From Rhizobiaceae bacterium (GTDB lineage: Bacteria; Pseudomonadota; Alphaproteobacteria; Rhizobiales; Rhizobiaceae), in NCBI GenBank assembly GCA_905339215.1, contig CAJPFN010000006.1, forward strand, positions 1 through 32,226: DNA of 32,226 nt, in the 5' to 3' direction. The stretch's first letter is position 1; every line of letters begins with the position of its first letter. A program made the position numbers and the translations under genes. The notes beneath the pieces were generated by a model, which had not been told where the DNA came from, ran no database searches, and worked only from the letters and a program-made list of their open reading frames with translations. Below are positions 1 through 9,526 of the stretch, in pieces.

Positions 1-215
1 AGCACGCCGTCGGGCTTCTTGCGCAGCACCAGCTTTCGGCCGTTGGCGAAGGTCGCCAGCAGCGTCGGGTTCGACTGGCCGCCGCGGAAGCGCGCCAGCG
101 TCATTTCCCCGCCGCAACCGTCGACGCTCTCCTTGAGGAACGCCGCGAGGCGGTCGCGGTCGATGCGCCCGCCTGGGGGAAGCGGCTCGGTCCCGGAAAG
201 GCTGGCGGCGTCCAT
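1..215 (-). CDS. Aminoglycoside-phosphotransferase-like kinase, N-terminal part (cut by window edge)
   Basis: The first 71 residues of a protein that continues beyond the left edge. The visible part has the N-terminal lobe of the APH/choline-kinase fold: a glycine loop with GGQSNPT (about residues 45-51), followed by the strand KLVLRKKPDG (61-70), whose lysine would bind ATP phosphates. This pattern is typical of 'phosphotransferase family' proteins found beside acyl-CoA dehydrogenases; in animals the same two domains are fused in ACAD10/ACAD11. It lies 23 bases downstream of the acyl-CoA dehydrogenase stop and is read in the same direction, so it is the last visible gene of the leftward operon. 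In the levulinate pathway of Pseudomonas putida the homologous kinase LvaA works with an acyl-CoA dehydrogenase on 4-hydroxyacyl-CoA; a similar role here is inferred. The ATG at 215 is the only good in-frame start seen. Confidence 0.8.
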   Translation of the reverse strand, partial: MDAASLSGTEPLPPGGRIDRDRLAAFLKESVDGCGGEMTLARFRGGQSNPTLLATFANGRKLVLRKKPDGV

Positions 216-238
216 GGCGCGATCCGGTTCCCGGCGGC

Positions 239-1438
<1,200 letters not shown>

Positions 1439-1440
1439 GG

Positions 1441-2241
1441 TCAGGCGGCCTGCCGGATGCCGGGAGGATTGCCCTTGATGACGGTGGCGCGGATGCCGGT
1501 CGGGTCGAGCCGGCGGATGATCGCGAGCTGCTCCTCGGTCGGCGCCGGGGTCGTGGCGACGGTTTCCGCCCTGATGAGCGGGAAGCCGGTCTCGCCCTGC
1601 ACCTCCTCGAAGGAAACGCCGGGATGCAGCGAGACGACGCGCGCCGCGTGGTCCGGGCCGTTGAAGTCCATGATACAGAGGTTGGTGACCACGATGCCGA
1701 TGTCGACGGGGAGCTTGTTCACGCCTTGCGGCCAGCGCCTGTCGGCGAAGCCGACCGAGGCGACGACGTCGACCTCGCCCTCGATGAAGCTGCGCTTCGT
1801 GTGCGAGGGCAGGAACATCGAGTTGCGGTGGCTGATGCTGTTGCCGGGGAAGCCGCGCACGCCGAGAAGCTGCACCTTCGGCTTCTTCAGGTCGCCGAGC
1901 GCGGCGATGTTGCCCTGGCCCCAGCGGTCGACCTGGACCGGCGTGACCATGGCGTGGCGGCGGCCGCACCAGACGCTGTCGAAGACGCGGCTATAGGGCA
2001 TCCAGCCCGAGTATTTCGGCTTGTAGTCGCCGCGCGGCCCGAGCGGCACCGGCTCCTCGACCAGCCACGCCTCGCCGTCGGTCATCAGGATCTCCGGCGC
2101 GAAGGTCAGCTTGGCGACGCCGGCGGCGATGCGCGGCAGCGGGCCGATGCCGGTGGCGAGCACCTCGCCGCCGCCGCGCCAGGCTTCGGCCGCGGCGCAG
2201 ACGACCAGTTCGGCGAGCGTGAATTCGGATGCGTTGGTCAT
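1441..2241 (-). CDS. ipdB: CoA-transferase-fold beta subunit, IpdB/ScdL2-like
   Basis: A 266-residue class I CoA-transferase-fold beta subunit. The normal catalytic motif of true transferases, S-E-N-G, is replaced by MTDGEAW (about residues 53-59), so the glutamate that forms the glutamyl-CoA intermediate is absent from its usual position. The text [47 protein letters not shown] and [18 protein letters not shown] closely matches what I remember of mycobacterial IpdB, the beta subunit of the CoA-dependent hydrolase that opens the last steroid ring (COCHEA-CoA hydrolase; ScdL1L2 in Comamonas). It starts 15 bases after the alpha-subunit stop and ends two bases before the acyl-CoA dehydrogenase start, so the genes are tightly coupled. 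IpdAB-like hydrolase is preferred over CoA-transferase, but the real substrate need not be a steroid. Confidence 0.88.
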   Translation of the reverse strand: MTNASEFTLAELVVCAAAEAWRGGGEVLATGIGPLPRIAAGVAKLTFAPEILMTDGEAWLVEEPVPLGPRGDYKPKYSGWMPYSRVFDSVWCGRRHAMVTPVQVDRWGQGNIAALGDLKKPKVQLLGVRGFPGNSISHRNSMFLPSHTKRSFIEGEVDVVASVGFADRRWPQGVNKLPVDIGIVVTNLCIMDFNGPDHAARVVSLHPGVSFEEVQGETGFPLIRAETVATTPAPTEEQLAIIRRLDPTGIRATVIKGNPPGIRQAA

Positions 2242-2256
2242 GTCGCTCGTTCCTGG

Positions 2257-3135
2257 TCAGAAGGTCGGGATCGGCAGGCCGCGGACGCGGGCGGCGCCGC
2301 CGACGCGCTCGGCGTAGCCGCTCTCGGGGCCGGCCACGTATCTGTCGAAATACTTCGCCCAGCCGCCCTCCTCGCCGGCCAAAGCCGCGTATTCGCGCAG
2401 GTGCTCGGCGTCCCAGCCGTAGAGGTCGTGGGCGGTGGTCGGATGCGCGCCGAGCGGCGCCTCGACGACGCCGGTGACGAGATAGCGCTCGAAGAGGTTC
2501 GACCGCGCCTTGTCCGGGTAGGCGAGGTCGATGCGGTCGACCAGCTCCTCCGTGGTGACGTAGCAGCGCGCCGCGGCGCGGGCGAACAGCGCGTCGAAAT
2601 AGGGATCGGGCCCGTCGGTCTGCGTATTGCCGAGCCGGTCGGCGCGGGTGACGTGGAGGAGGGCTGCGTCGAGCCGGATCGCCGGCATGGCGAGCAGAGT
2701 CTCGCCGTCGTCGTAGGGCGAGGTCACCATGCGCAGATCCGGGTTGATCGAGGTGACGTCGGAGCCGAGGCCGACGCGCGTCGGCAGGAAGGGCAGCCGG
2801 TGGCCGGCGGCCTGCAAGCCGATCAGCAGCAGGCCCTCGTCGAGCTCGCTGGAGACCACGCCGCCGGCCTCGCGCGCCTTGCGGAAGAACGGCTCGATGG
2901 GGATGAAGTCGAGCGAGACGAAACCGTAGACGAGGCGCTTCACCTTGCCGGCGGCGCAGAGCATGCCGACCTCCGGCCCGCCATAGGCGACGACGGTGAG
3001 ATCCTTCAGGTCCGAACGCAGGATCTCGCGCACCAGCGCCATCGGCTTGCGGCGCGGACCCCAGCCGCCGATGCCGATCGTCATGCCGTCCGACAGGCTG
3101 GCGACGACGTCGGCGAGTTGCATCTGCTTGTTCAT
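2257..3135 (-). CDS. ipdA: CoA-transferase-fold alpha subunit, IpdA/ScdL1-like
   Basis: A 292-residue alpha subunit partnering the gene just downstream. It carries GMTIGIGGWGPRRKPMALVR near the N terminus (about 18-37), then YGGPEVGMLCAAGKVK (51-66), GFVSLD (71-76) and SELDEG (96-101), and later LLAMPAIRLDAALLHV and VEAPLGAHPT. The spacing and wording resemble the alpha subunit IpdA of the steroid-ring hydrolase, including its length of about 290 residues, which is longer than typical bacterial transferase alpha subunits (220-240). In IpdAB the catalytic glutamate lies in the alpha subunit near residue 105; Glu97 or Glu100 of SELDEG is the likely equivalent here, by memory rather than alignment. 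It follows the hydratase/dehydrogenase gene by 30 bases. Confidence 0.88.
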   Translation of the reverse strand: MNKQMQLADVVASLSDGMTIGIGGWGPRRKPMALVREILRSDLKDLTVVAYGGPEVGMLCAAGKVKRLVYGFVSLDFIPIEPFFRKAREAGGVVSSELDEGLLLIGLQAAGHRLPFLPTRVGLGSDVTSINPDLRMVTSPYDDGETLLAMPAIRLDAALLHVTRADRLGNTQTDGPDPYFDALFARAAARCYVTTEELVDRIDLAYPDKARSNLFERYLVTGVVEAPLGAHPTTAHDLYGWDAEHLREYAALAGEEGGWAKYFDRYVAGPESGYAERVGGAARVRGLPIPTF

Positions 3136-3165
3136 ACTCTCGGTCCGCTGTTTTCTGTCATCGGT

Positions 3166-5259
3166 TCACTGGAAGGTTCCGCCGGTGGCGGCGAGGCGCC
3201 GGACGAGAGGCGCCGGCGCGAAGAACTCGTCGCCGACCAGGCCGGCATAGTGGTCGAGCCGCTCGGCGACCTTCGACAGGCCCATCTCCGAGGCCCAGAA
3301 CATCGGCCCGCCGAGATGCGCGGGAAAGGCGAGGCCGGACGTCCAGGCGACGTCGATGTCGGAGGCGCGGTCTACCGCGCCCTCGCCGACCAGCTTCGCC
3401 CCTTCGTTGACCAGCGCCAGCAGGCAGCGCTCCAGCACCTCCGCGTCGGAGACGCTCCGCGCGACGATGCCGCGTCTGGCGCGGTGCCGTTTAAGCAGTT
3501 CGGCGGTGGCCGGATCGTCGGCCGCCTTGCCGTCCTCGCCATAGGCGTAGTAGCCGGCGCCGCTCTTGCGCCCGAGCCGGCCGGCGGCGACCAGCGTCTC
3601 GATGATGTCGGCGGCGCGCTCGCGCGCCGACAGCGACGCGGCTCGGGCGACGCGGGTCGCAGCGAGTACGTCGAGCCCGGCCATGTCGGCCAGCGCGAAC
3701 GGGCCGACGGGGAAGCCGAAATCGGTCAGGACGCGATCGACCTGGCGCGGCGTCGCACCGTCTTCGAGCAGGAACAGCGCCTCGCGCGTCCGCTTCGACA
3801 GCATGCGGTTGGCGACGAAGCCTTCCGACGGGCCGACGAGCACGGCGAGCTTGCCCAGCCGGCGCGACAGGGCCATCAGCGTGGCGAGCACGTCGGGGGC
3901 GGCGGCGCGCGTGCGCACGTTCTCGACAAGGCGCATCAGGTTCGCCGGGTTGAAGAAATGCATGCCGGCAAAGTTCTGCGGCCGGCTCGTCGCCGATGCC
4001 AGGTCCTCGATGTCGAGGAAGGACGTGTTGGTCACCAGGATGGCCCGGTCGGAGAGCGCCGCGTCGATCGCCGCAATTGCCGCGCGCTTGGCGTCGCGGT
4101 CCTCGCTGATCGTCTCGACGACGAGGTCGGCGCCGGCGAGGTCGGCGACCGCTTCCGTCGTCGTCAGCCGCGCCAGGCGGCGGTCGACCTCGTCGGCGGC
4201 GATCGTGCCGCGGCGCAGCAGCCCGTTATAGGATTTCGCGATCGCCGCGCGCGCCTTGTCCAGTGCGGTGGCGCTGCGGCCGACCAGCGTCACCGGCAGT
4301 CCGGCGTCGAGCATGGCGACGGCGATGCCGCGGCCCATCGTGCCGGGGCCGACGATGCCGACGCGCTCGACCGGTCGCGGTTCGGTGCCGTCGGGGATCG
4401 CCTTCGGCCGCGCCGCGGCGCGCTCGGCGGCGAAGACATGGCGCAGCGCCCGCGACTGCGGCGTCGCCAGCAGCGCCCTGCAGGCGGCGTATTCCCTTTC
4501 CGCGGCCTCGGCGAAGGGCGTCTCGGCGGCCATGGCGAACAGCTCGACCGCCTTCTGCGGCGCCTCGCGGCCCTTGAACTTCCTGCCCAGCGCGGCCCGC
4601 GCCTCGGCCTGCGCTTCGGCAGGGAAGGCCGGGAACGGCAGGGCGCCGACGCGGCGCAACGGCACCTCGCCCGCGGCGAGGCGGCGGGCGTAGGCGATCG
4701 ACGCCTCGATCAGGTCGCCCCCGGCGAGCGCGTCGACGACGCCGATCTCCAGCGCGCGGGCGGCCGAGATTTCCTTGCCCTCGGCGATCATCTCCAGCGC
4801 CGGCGCGATGCCGGTGAGCCGCGGCAGGCGCACGATGCCGCCGGCGCCCGGCAGGATGCCCAGCTTCACCTCGGGAAAGCCGAGGCGCGCGGACGCGGCG
4901 GCGACGCGCGCGTTGCAGGCGAGCGCCACCTCCAGCCCGCCGCCCAGCGCCGCGCCATGGATGGCGGCGACGACCGGACTGGCGCAGGCGTCGAGCCGGG
5001 CGATGACCTCGCCGAGCAGCGGCAACCGCATCGCCGGGCCAAATTCGGTGACGTCTGCACCTCCCGAGAACAGGCGACCTTGCGAACGGATCACGAGCGC
5101 GCGCAGCGCCGAATCGGCTTCGAGAGTGTCGACCGCGGCGAGCAGGCCGGCGCGCACGGCGTTGGACAGCGCGTTGACCGGCGGATTGTCGATCGTCGCG
5201 ACGAGGACGTCGTCCCTGCGTTCGAGCGCGACGGCGGAGGGCAGGACCGCTACGCTCAT
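3166..5259 (-). CDS. Bifunctional enoyl-CoA hydratase / 3-hydroxyacyl-CoA dehydrogenase (FadB/FadJ-like)
   Basis: A 697-residue fusion of the size of FadB/FadJ alpha subunits. Residues 1-250 form a crotonase domain with an oxyanion-hole segment [10 protein letters not shown] (about 65-74) and the two expected catalytic glutamates, Glu110 in [10 protein letters not shown] and Glu130 in [14 protein letters not shown]. The second half is an NAD-dependent 3-hydroxyacyl-CoA dehydrogenase: Rossmann motif [10 protein letters not shown] (304-313), Ser413 in NTS and catalytic His434 in HFFNP, then the duplicated C-terminal domain. Both active sites look intact. It would hydrate and oxidise an enoyl-CoA in beta-oxidation. 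No thiolase partner is encoded nearby; the IpdAB-like pair follows instead. Its start overlaps the previous stop by four bases (ATGA). Confidence 0.95.
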   Translation of the reverse strand: MSVAVLPSAVALERRDDVLVATIDNPPVNALSNAVRAGLLAAVDTLEADSALRALVIRSQGRLFSGGADVTEFGPAMRLPLLGEVIARLDACASPVVAAIHGAALGGGLEVALACNARVAAASARLGFPEVKLGILPGAGGIVRLPRLTGIAPALEMIAEGKEISAARALEIGVVDALAGGDLIEASIAYARRLAAGEVPLRRVGALPFPAFPAEAQAEARAALGRKFKGREAPQKAVELFAMAAETPFAEAAEREYAACRALLATPQSRALRHVFAAERAAARPKAIPDGTEPRPVERVGIVGPGTMGRGIAVAMLDAGLPVTLVGRSATALDKARAAIAKSYNGLLRRGTIAADEVDRRLARLTTTEAVADLAGADLVVETISEDRDAKRAAIAAIDAALSDRAILVTNTSFLDIEDLASATSRPQNFAGMHFFNPANLMRLVENVRTRAAAPDVLATLMALSRRLGKLAVLVGPSEGFVANRMLSKRTREALFLLEDGATPRQVDRVLTDFGFPVGPFALADMAGLDVLAATRVARAASLSARERAADIIETLVAAGRLGRKSGAGYYAYGEDGKAADDPATAELLKRHRARRGIVARSVSDAEVLERCLLALVNEGAKLVGEGAVDRASDIDVAWTSGLAFPAHLGGPMFWASEMGLSKVAERLDHYAGLVGDEFFAPAPLVRRLAATGGTFQ

Positions 5260-6245
5260 GCCGCGCTCCGTCCGGTGGTCAGCACGACCTTGCCCCTGGC
5301 CTGCCGCGACATGACGCGGCCGAGCCCCTCCTGGAAACGCTCCAGCGGATAGGTCTCGGAGATGTGCGGTCTTAGCTTTCCCGCTTCGTACCAGGCGAGA
5401 AGCTCGGCGACGTGCGCGGCGTTGCGCTCGGGCTCGGCCTTGGCAAAGGCGCCCCAGAACACGCCGACGGCGGAGACCTGGCGCAACAGGTACTGGTTGA
5501 GCGGGATCGACGGGATGTCGCCGCTGGCGAAGCCGATGACGAGGAAGCGCCCCTCCGGCGCCATGGCGCGCAGCGCGGCCTCGGCCAGCTTGCCGCCAAC
5601 CGGATCATAGACGACGTCGACGCCGCGGCCGCCGGTCAACGCCTTGACCTTGTCCTTCAGCTCGCCGTCCGAGTAATTCACGAGGTCGTCGGCGCCGTGG
5701 CGGGAAGCGACGACAAGCTTGTCGTCGCTCGACGCCGCCGCGATGACGCGCGCCCCCATCGCCTTGCCGATCTCGACCGCCGTCAGCCCGACACCGCCAG
5801 CCGCGCCGAGCACCAGCAGCGTCTCGCCCGGCTTCAGCGCGGCGCGGTCCTTGAGGGCATGGTGGGACGTGGCGTAGGCGATCATGAAGCCGGCGGCCTC
5901 CTCGAAGCTCATCGCCTCGGGAATCTTCGTCGCCACCGCGGCCGGAACCGCAATCTCCTCGGCGTAGCCGCCGAAGCCGACGAAGGCCATGACGCGGTCG
6001 CCGAGCGAAAGGCCCTCGACGCCCTCGCCGAGCGCCGTCACCACGCCGGCCACCTCGCCGCCGGGCGAGAACGGGAAGGGCGGCTTCGTCTGGTACTGGC
6101 CCTGTACCGCCAGACCGTCGAAGAAGTTGATGCCGCAGGCCTCGATGCTGACGCAGAGCATGCCCTGGCCGGCGACCGGGGACGCGACGTCCTCCAGCCT
6201 CAGGTCCTCGACGGGACCGAACGCACGGCACAGCACGGCTCTCAT
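5256..6245 (-). CDS. NADPH:quinone-oxidoreductase-like zinc-free MDR dehydrogenase/reductase
   Basis: A 329-residue medium-chain dehydrogenase/reductase of the quinone-oxidoreductase branch. The N-terminal GroES-like half contains [20 protein letters not shown] and lacks the zinc-binding cysteines of alcohol dehydrogenases. The Rossmann half has the NADPH loop GAAGGVG (147-153) and VVYDPVGG. Such enzymes reduce enones or quinones; enoyl-CoA or enone reduction would suit this operon, but that is inference. The ATG at 6245 ([11 protein letters not shown]) was preferred to an in-frame ATG at 6305, because it begins at the conserved first strand and has an AAGGGTGG-like ribosome-binding stretch just upstream. 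It is the promoter-proximal gene of the leftward operon. Confidence 0.92.
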   Translation of the reverse strand: MRAVLCRAFGPVEDLRLEDVASPVAGQGMLCVSIEACGINFFDGLAVQGQYQTKPPFPFSPGGEVAGVVTALGEGVEGLSLGDRVMAFVGFGGYAEEIAVPAAVATKIPEAMSFEEAAGFMIAYATSHHALKDRAALKPGETLLVLGAAGGVGLTAVEIGKAMGARVIAAASSDDKLVVASRHGADDLVNYSDGELKDKVKALTGGRGVDVVYDPVGGKLAEAALRAMAPEGRFLVIGFASGDIPSIPLNQYLLRQVSAVGVFWGAFAKAEPERNAAHVAELLAWYEAGKLRPHISETYPLERFQEGLGRVMSRQARGKVVLTTGRSAA

Positions 6246-6490
6246 TGCCACCCTTTCGTCGGCGCGGTTCGAGCCGAAAATCGGCGACGAGGATGACTCC
6301 GGCATCGTCTGATTTGACTAGCGCGGCGATGAGCCTTCGCATCGCGCCTCCCGGCGCTTCTCCTAGTCTGTTAGGACGATGTTGGGTTGCCCGCGACGGC
6401 GGAATCTTCGAGCGACTGCCCATGCGCCAGCAATCCATGCCGGAAGCGGCGTTTGGTGGGGCAGCGCCAGACAGCATCCGGGAGGAACGA
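6246..6490. promoter_or_regulatory. Divergent promoter region of the two block 1 operons
   Basis: A 245-base gap between two operons read away from each other, so promoters for both should lie here. It includes a TTGACT hexamer on the + strand (6314-6319) that could be a -35 element, with no convincing -10 behind it. An inverted repeat at 6361-6376 is listed separately. No ORF in the gap looks like protein. No regulator gene is encoded in this half of the window. Confidence 0.5.
6361..6376. promoter_or_regulatory. Candidate operator: inverted repeat TCCTA-N6-TAGGA
   Basis: Two perfect 5-base arms (TCCTA and TAGGA) around a 6-base spacer, in the divergent intergenic region about 115 bases before the binding-protein start. 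The size and symmetry suit a dimeric repressor such as TetR or GntR. The binding factor is not in the window. This is a pattern call only. Confidence 0.35.
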
Positions 6491-7681
6491 ATGAAAAAAA
6501 TGCTTCTTGCGACGACCGTCCTGGCGTCGCTCACGCTTGCCGCGCACGCGGATTCGGACGGCAAGGTCAAGATCGGCGTGCTGAACGACCAGAGCAGCTC
6601 GTTCTCCGCCATCGGTGGCACCGAGGTCGTCAAGGCCGTCGAGCTCGCCATCAAGGACTTCGGCGGCTCGGTCCTCGGCCAGCCGATCGAGCTGGTCGCC
6701 GCCGACCATCAGAACAAGCCCGACGTCGGCCTCGCCATCGCCCGCGAATGGCTGGAGCAGGACAATGTCGACGTCATCGCCGACATGGCCAATTCGGCAA
6801 TCTCGCTCGGCGTCAACACGCTGATCGGCGAGAAGAAGAAGGTCGGCCTGTTCGTCTCCCCTCTGACCGACCGCCCCACCGAGGCCGACTGCAACGGCCA
6901 TGTCGTCGCCTGGGCCTATGACGCCTATTCGACCGTCGGCACCACGGTGCAGGCGCTGCTCGGCGAGGGCCGCAAGAGCTTCTTCATCCTGTCGCCCGAC
7001 TACGAGGCCGGCAAGGTGCAGGAATCGTGGGTCGAGGCCGCGGTGACCAAGGGCGGCGGCGAGGTCAAGGGCAAGATCCGCGCCCCGCTCGGCACGACCG
7101 ACTTCTCCTCCTACCTGCTGCAGGCGCAGTCGTCAGGCGCCGAGGCGATCATCATGAACCTGAACGGCCCCGAGCTGATCAATTCGATGAAGCAGGTCCA
7201 GGAGTTCGGCATCATCGAGGCCGGGCAGAAGATCGCCGTGACCTTCCTGCACCAGGCCGACGCCCGCTCCATCGGCGTGGAAGCGCTGAAAGGCGTGCGC
7301 GCCTCGACGCCCTGGTTCTGGCGGAAGGACGCGGATTCGGAGACTTTCGGTCGCCGCATGATGGAGATCACCGGCAACGCGCCGGGCTGGATCGCCGCCG
7401 GCACCTATTCCGCCGTCAGCAACTACCTGAAGGCGGTCGAGAAAGCCGGCACCGACGATGCCGAGGCCGTGCTCAAGGCGCTGCGCGAGATCGAGATCAA
7501 GGATTTCTTCGTGCAGAACGGCAAGCTCTATCCGAACGGCCGTCTTGTCCACGACATGTACCTGCTGGAGGTCAACGCCCCGGGCGACGTCAAGGAGAAG
7601 GACGACCTGTTCAAGCTGGTCGCCACCGTTCCCGCGGACAAGGCCTTCAAGCCCTACTCCGAGAGCGCCTGCAAGCTCTAG
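6491..7681 (+). CDS. ABC transporter substrate-binding protein, branched-chain amino acid (Leu/Ile/Val-BP) family
   Basis: A 396-residue periplasmic binding protein. A classical signal peptide (MKKMLLATTVLASLTLAAHA, residues 1-20) precedes a type 1 periplasmic fold starting with KVKIGVLNDQSSSFSAIGGT. GGAGG at 6480-6484 is well placed before the ATG at 6491, while longer in-frame versions would add a non-signal extension. Members of this family bind branched-chain amino acids but also aromatic acids, short-chain amides and other carboxylates; subfamilies beside CoA-ligase and beta-oxidation genes usually bind the acid that is degraded. It is the first gene of an operon with livG-, livF- and livHM-like genes, and is followed by a strong hairpin. 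Confidence 0.95.
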   Translation: MKKMLLATTVLASLTLAAHADSDGKVKIGVLNDQSSSFSAIGGTEVVKAVELAIKDFGGSVLGQPIELVAADHQNKPDVGLAIAREWLEQDNVDVIADMANSAISLGVNTLIGEKKKVGLFVSPLTDRPTEADCNGHVVAWAYDAYSTVGTTVQALLGEGRKSFFILSPDYEAGKVQESWVEAAVTKGGGEVKGKIRAPLGTTDFSSYLLQAQSSGAEAIIMNLNGPELINSMKQVQEFGIIEAGQKIAVTFLHQADARSIGVEALKGVRASTPWFWRKDADSETFGRRMMEITGNAPGWIAAGTYSAVSNYLKAVEKAGTDDAEAVLKALREIEIKDFFVQNGKLYPNGRLVHDMYLLEVNAPGDVKEKDDLFKLVATVPADKAFKPYSESACKL

Positions 7682-7696
7682 GATCGGCTGGACGAC

Positions 7697-7726
7697 GCGG
7701 CGGCCGCCCGTCGGGCGGCCGTCCGC
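7697..7726 (+). terminator. GC-rich hairpin after the binding-protein gene (attenuator or mRNA-stabilising stem)
   Basis: Ten bases on the left (7701-7710) are complementary to 7712-7721, and the stem extends through GCGG/CCGC (7697-7700 with 7723-7726) around one bulged T. There is no T-run, so full Rho-independent termination is unlikely. Its place, 15 bases after the binding-protein stop and before the rest of the transporter, fits partial termination or 3'-end protection that favours binding-protein mRNA. Confidence 0.6.
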
Positions 7727-7751
7727 ACATTCCGGGGACACGGGAGGCGTC

Positions 7752-8060
7752 ATGCGCGGCTACATGATCTTCGAACTCGAGATCACCGATCCGGAGGCGT
7801 GGGCCGAGTACCGCGCCGTCGCCGGCCCCATGATGGTCGCCGCCGGCGGCCGTTTCATCGTGCGCAGCGAGAAAATCGAAACGCTGGAGGGCGACTGGGC
7901 GCCGGCGAGCCTGTCGGTTGTCGAGTTTCCGAGCTTCGAAGCCGCGTACGCCTTCTATCATTCGCCCGACTACGCGGCGACGATCGCGCTGAGGCAGAAG
8001 GCGGCGCGCGGCCGCGGCGTGCTCGTCGGCAGCACGCCTCTCCCGGAACCGGGTAAATGA
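7752..8060 (+). CDS. DUF1330 family small protein
   Basis: A 102-residue protein with the DUF1330 pattern: an opening beta strand MRGYMIFELEITDPEAWAEY, a central glycine-rich turn AGGRFIVRSEKIETLEG, and SLSVVEFPSFEAAYAFYHSPDY before a C-terminal helix. The fold is a ferredoxin-like dimeric alpha/beta barrel, and the biochemical role of the family is not settled. GGGAGG about five bases before the ATG at 7752 supports this start. Its stop overlaps the next ATPase start (ATGA). Sitting inside the transporter operon suggests a small enzyme or ligand-binding role for the imported compound, but that is a guess. Confidence 0.88.
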   Translation: MRGYMIFELEITDPEAWAEYRAVAGPMMVAAGGRFIVRSEKIETLEGDWAPASLSVVEFPSFEAAYAFYHSPDYAATIALRQKAARGRGVLVGSTPLPEPGK

Positions 8061-8815
8061 ACCTGCCGGCGGACAACATCATCGAGGCGCGCGGCCTCAC
8101 CAAGCGCTTCCACGGCTTCGCCGCCGTGTCGGAAGTGGATCTCGACGTGCGCCGCCATTCGATCCACGCCCTCATCGGCCCGAACGGCGCCGGCAAGACC
8201 ACCTTCTTCAACCTGATCACCAAGTTCCTGGCGCCGAGCGAAGGCACGATCCGCTACAATGGCGACGACATCACCGCCGAGAGCCCGGCGCGCGTCGCCC
8301 GGCGCGGCATCGTCCGCTCCTTCCAGATCTCGGCGATCTTCCCGCGCATGACGGTGGCCGAGAACGTGCGCATCGCGCTGCAGCGGCCGCTCGGCACCTC
8401 GTTCCGCTTCTGGCAGAGCGAAAGCACGCTCGACCGGCTGTCCGAGCGCGTCGACGAACTGCTGGACGCCGTCGGCCTCGGCGCCTGGCGCGACCAGAGC
8501 GCCGCCGGCCTTCCCTACGGGCGCAAGCGCGCACTGGAGTTCGCCACGACGCTGGCGCTGGAGCCCGAGCTGATGCTGCTCGACGAACCGACATCGGGGC
8601 TGGGCAGCGAGGACGTCGACCGCATCGCCGATCTGATCCGCAAGGTCTCCGCCAACCGCACCATCCTGATGGTCGAGCACAATCTCTCGGTCGTTGCCCG
8701 GCTCGCCGACACGATCACCGTGCTCGCCCGCGGCAAGGTGCTGGCCGAAGGAGCCTATGCGGACGTCTCCGCCGACCCGCGCGTCATCGAGGCCTACATC
8801 GGAGGCGAGGAATGA
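8057..8815 (+). CDS. livG: LivG-like ABC transporter ATP-binding protein
   Basis: A 252-residue cytoplasmic ATPase. Walker A is GPNGAGKT (41-48), the Q-loop region reads RSFQISAIFPRMTVAENV, the signature is degenerate as usual for LivG (LPYGRKRALEFA), Walker B is LMLLDEPTSGL, and the switch histidine is in VEHNL. The short C-terminal tail YIGGEE matches the LivG branch. It pairs with the LivF-like ATPase that follows with a four-base overlap. It powers import through the fused permease downstream. Confidence 0.94.
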   Translation: MNLPADNIIEARGLTKRFHGFAAVSEVDLDVRRHSIHALIGPNGAGKTTFFNLITKFLAPSEGTIRYNGDDITAESPARVARRGIVRSFQISAIFPRMTVAENVRIALQRPLGTSFRFWQSESTLDRLSERVDELLDAVGLGAWRDQSAAGLPYGRKRALEFATTLALEPELMLLDEPTSGLGSEDVDRIADLIRKVSANRTILMVEHNLSVVARLADTITVLARGKVLAEGAYADVSADPRVIEAYIGGEE

Positions 8816-9519
8816 ACGCCGCCCCGTCGCTGAAGGTCGCCGACCTCAACGCCTGGTACGGCGAGAGCCAGGCACTGCACGGCATGGGCCTGGAGGTCGG
8901 CCGTGGCGAGGTCGTCACCCTGCTCGGCCGCAACGGCGCCGGCAAGACCACCACGCTGCGCTCGATCATGGGGCTGCTGCGCAGGAAGACCGGCACGATC
9001 CGCTTCGAGGGCGAGGACATCGCCGGCCGCCTGCCCGAAGCGATCGCCCGGCGCGGCATCGCCTACTGCCCGGAGGAGCGCGGCATCTTCGCCAGCCTCA
9101 CCGTCGAGGAGAACCTGCTTCTGCCGCCGGTGATCGCCGAGGGCGGCATGTCGGTCGACGACATCTATGCGCTGTTTCCCAACATCGCCGAGCGGCGCAC
9201 CAGCCAGGGGACGAAGCTCTCCGGCGGCGAACAGCAGATGCTGGCGATCGCGCGCATCCTGCGCACCGGCGCGACGCTGCTCCTTCTCGACGAACCGACC
9301 GAAGGGCTGGCTCCGGTGATCGTCCAGCAGATCGGCGCCGTCATCCGCAAGCTGAAGGAGCGCGGCTTCACCGTTCTTCTCGTCGAGCAGAACTTCCGCT
9401 TCGCCGCGAAACTCGCCGACCGCCACTACGTGGTCGAGCACGGGCATGTGATCGACACGCTGTCGGCGAGCGACGTCGCGGCAAATCTGGAGCGCATCCA
9501 GAACTACCTGAAAGTATAG
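8812..9519 (+). CDS. livF: LivF-like ABC transporter ATP-binding protein
   Basis: A 235-residue ATPase with Walker A GRNGAGKT (39-46), CPEERGIFASLTVEENLLLP after the Q-loop, a full LSGGEQQMLAIAR signature, Walker B TLLLLDEPTEGLAP, and VEQNF at the switch position, where glutamine replaces the usual histidine neighbour context of LivG as is normal for LivF. The C terminus has no extra domain. Four-base overlap with livG and seven bases to the permease gene show a single transcript. Confidence 0.94.
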   Translation: MNAAPSLKVADLNAWYGESQALHGMGLEVGRGEVVTLLGRNGAGKTTTLRSIMGLLRRKTGTIRFEGEDIAGRLPEAIARRGIAYCPEERGIFASLTVEENLLLPPVIAEGGMSVDDIYALFPNIAERRTSQGTKLSGGEQQMLAIARILRTGATLLLLDEPTEGLAPVIVQQIGAVIRKLKERGFTVLLVEQNFRFAAKLADRHYVVEHGHVIDTLSASDVAANLERIQNYLKV

Positions 9520-9526
9520 GCCCGAC

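Noticed and set aside
1441-3135. Ordinary 3-oxoacid or glutaconate CoA-transferase
   Set aside because: The beta subunit lacks the SENG catalytic motif and the alpha subunit is long and IpdA-like; hydrolase is the better call.
1624-5352. 1242-codon open frame on the + strand
   Set aside because: It lies opposite four well-supported genes, its product is an Arg/Asp/Gly/Ala-rich string with no recognisable domain, and such frames are expected antisense to GC-rich codons.
7697-7726. Full Rho-independent terminators at the three hairpins after binding-protein genes
   Set aside because: None is followed by a T-run, and genes of the same system continue downstream in the same direction.
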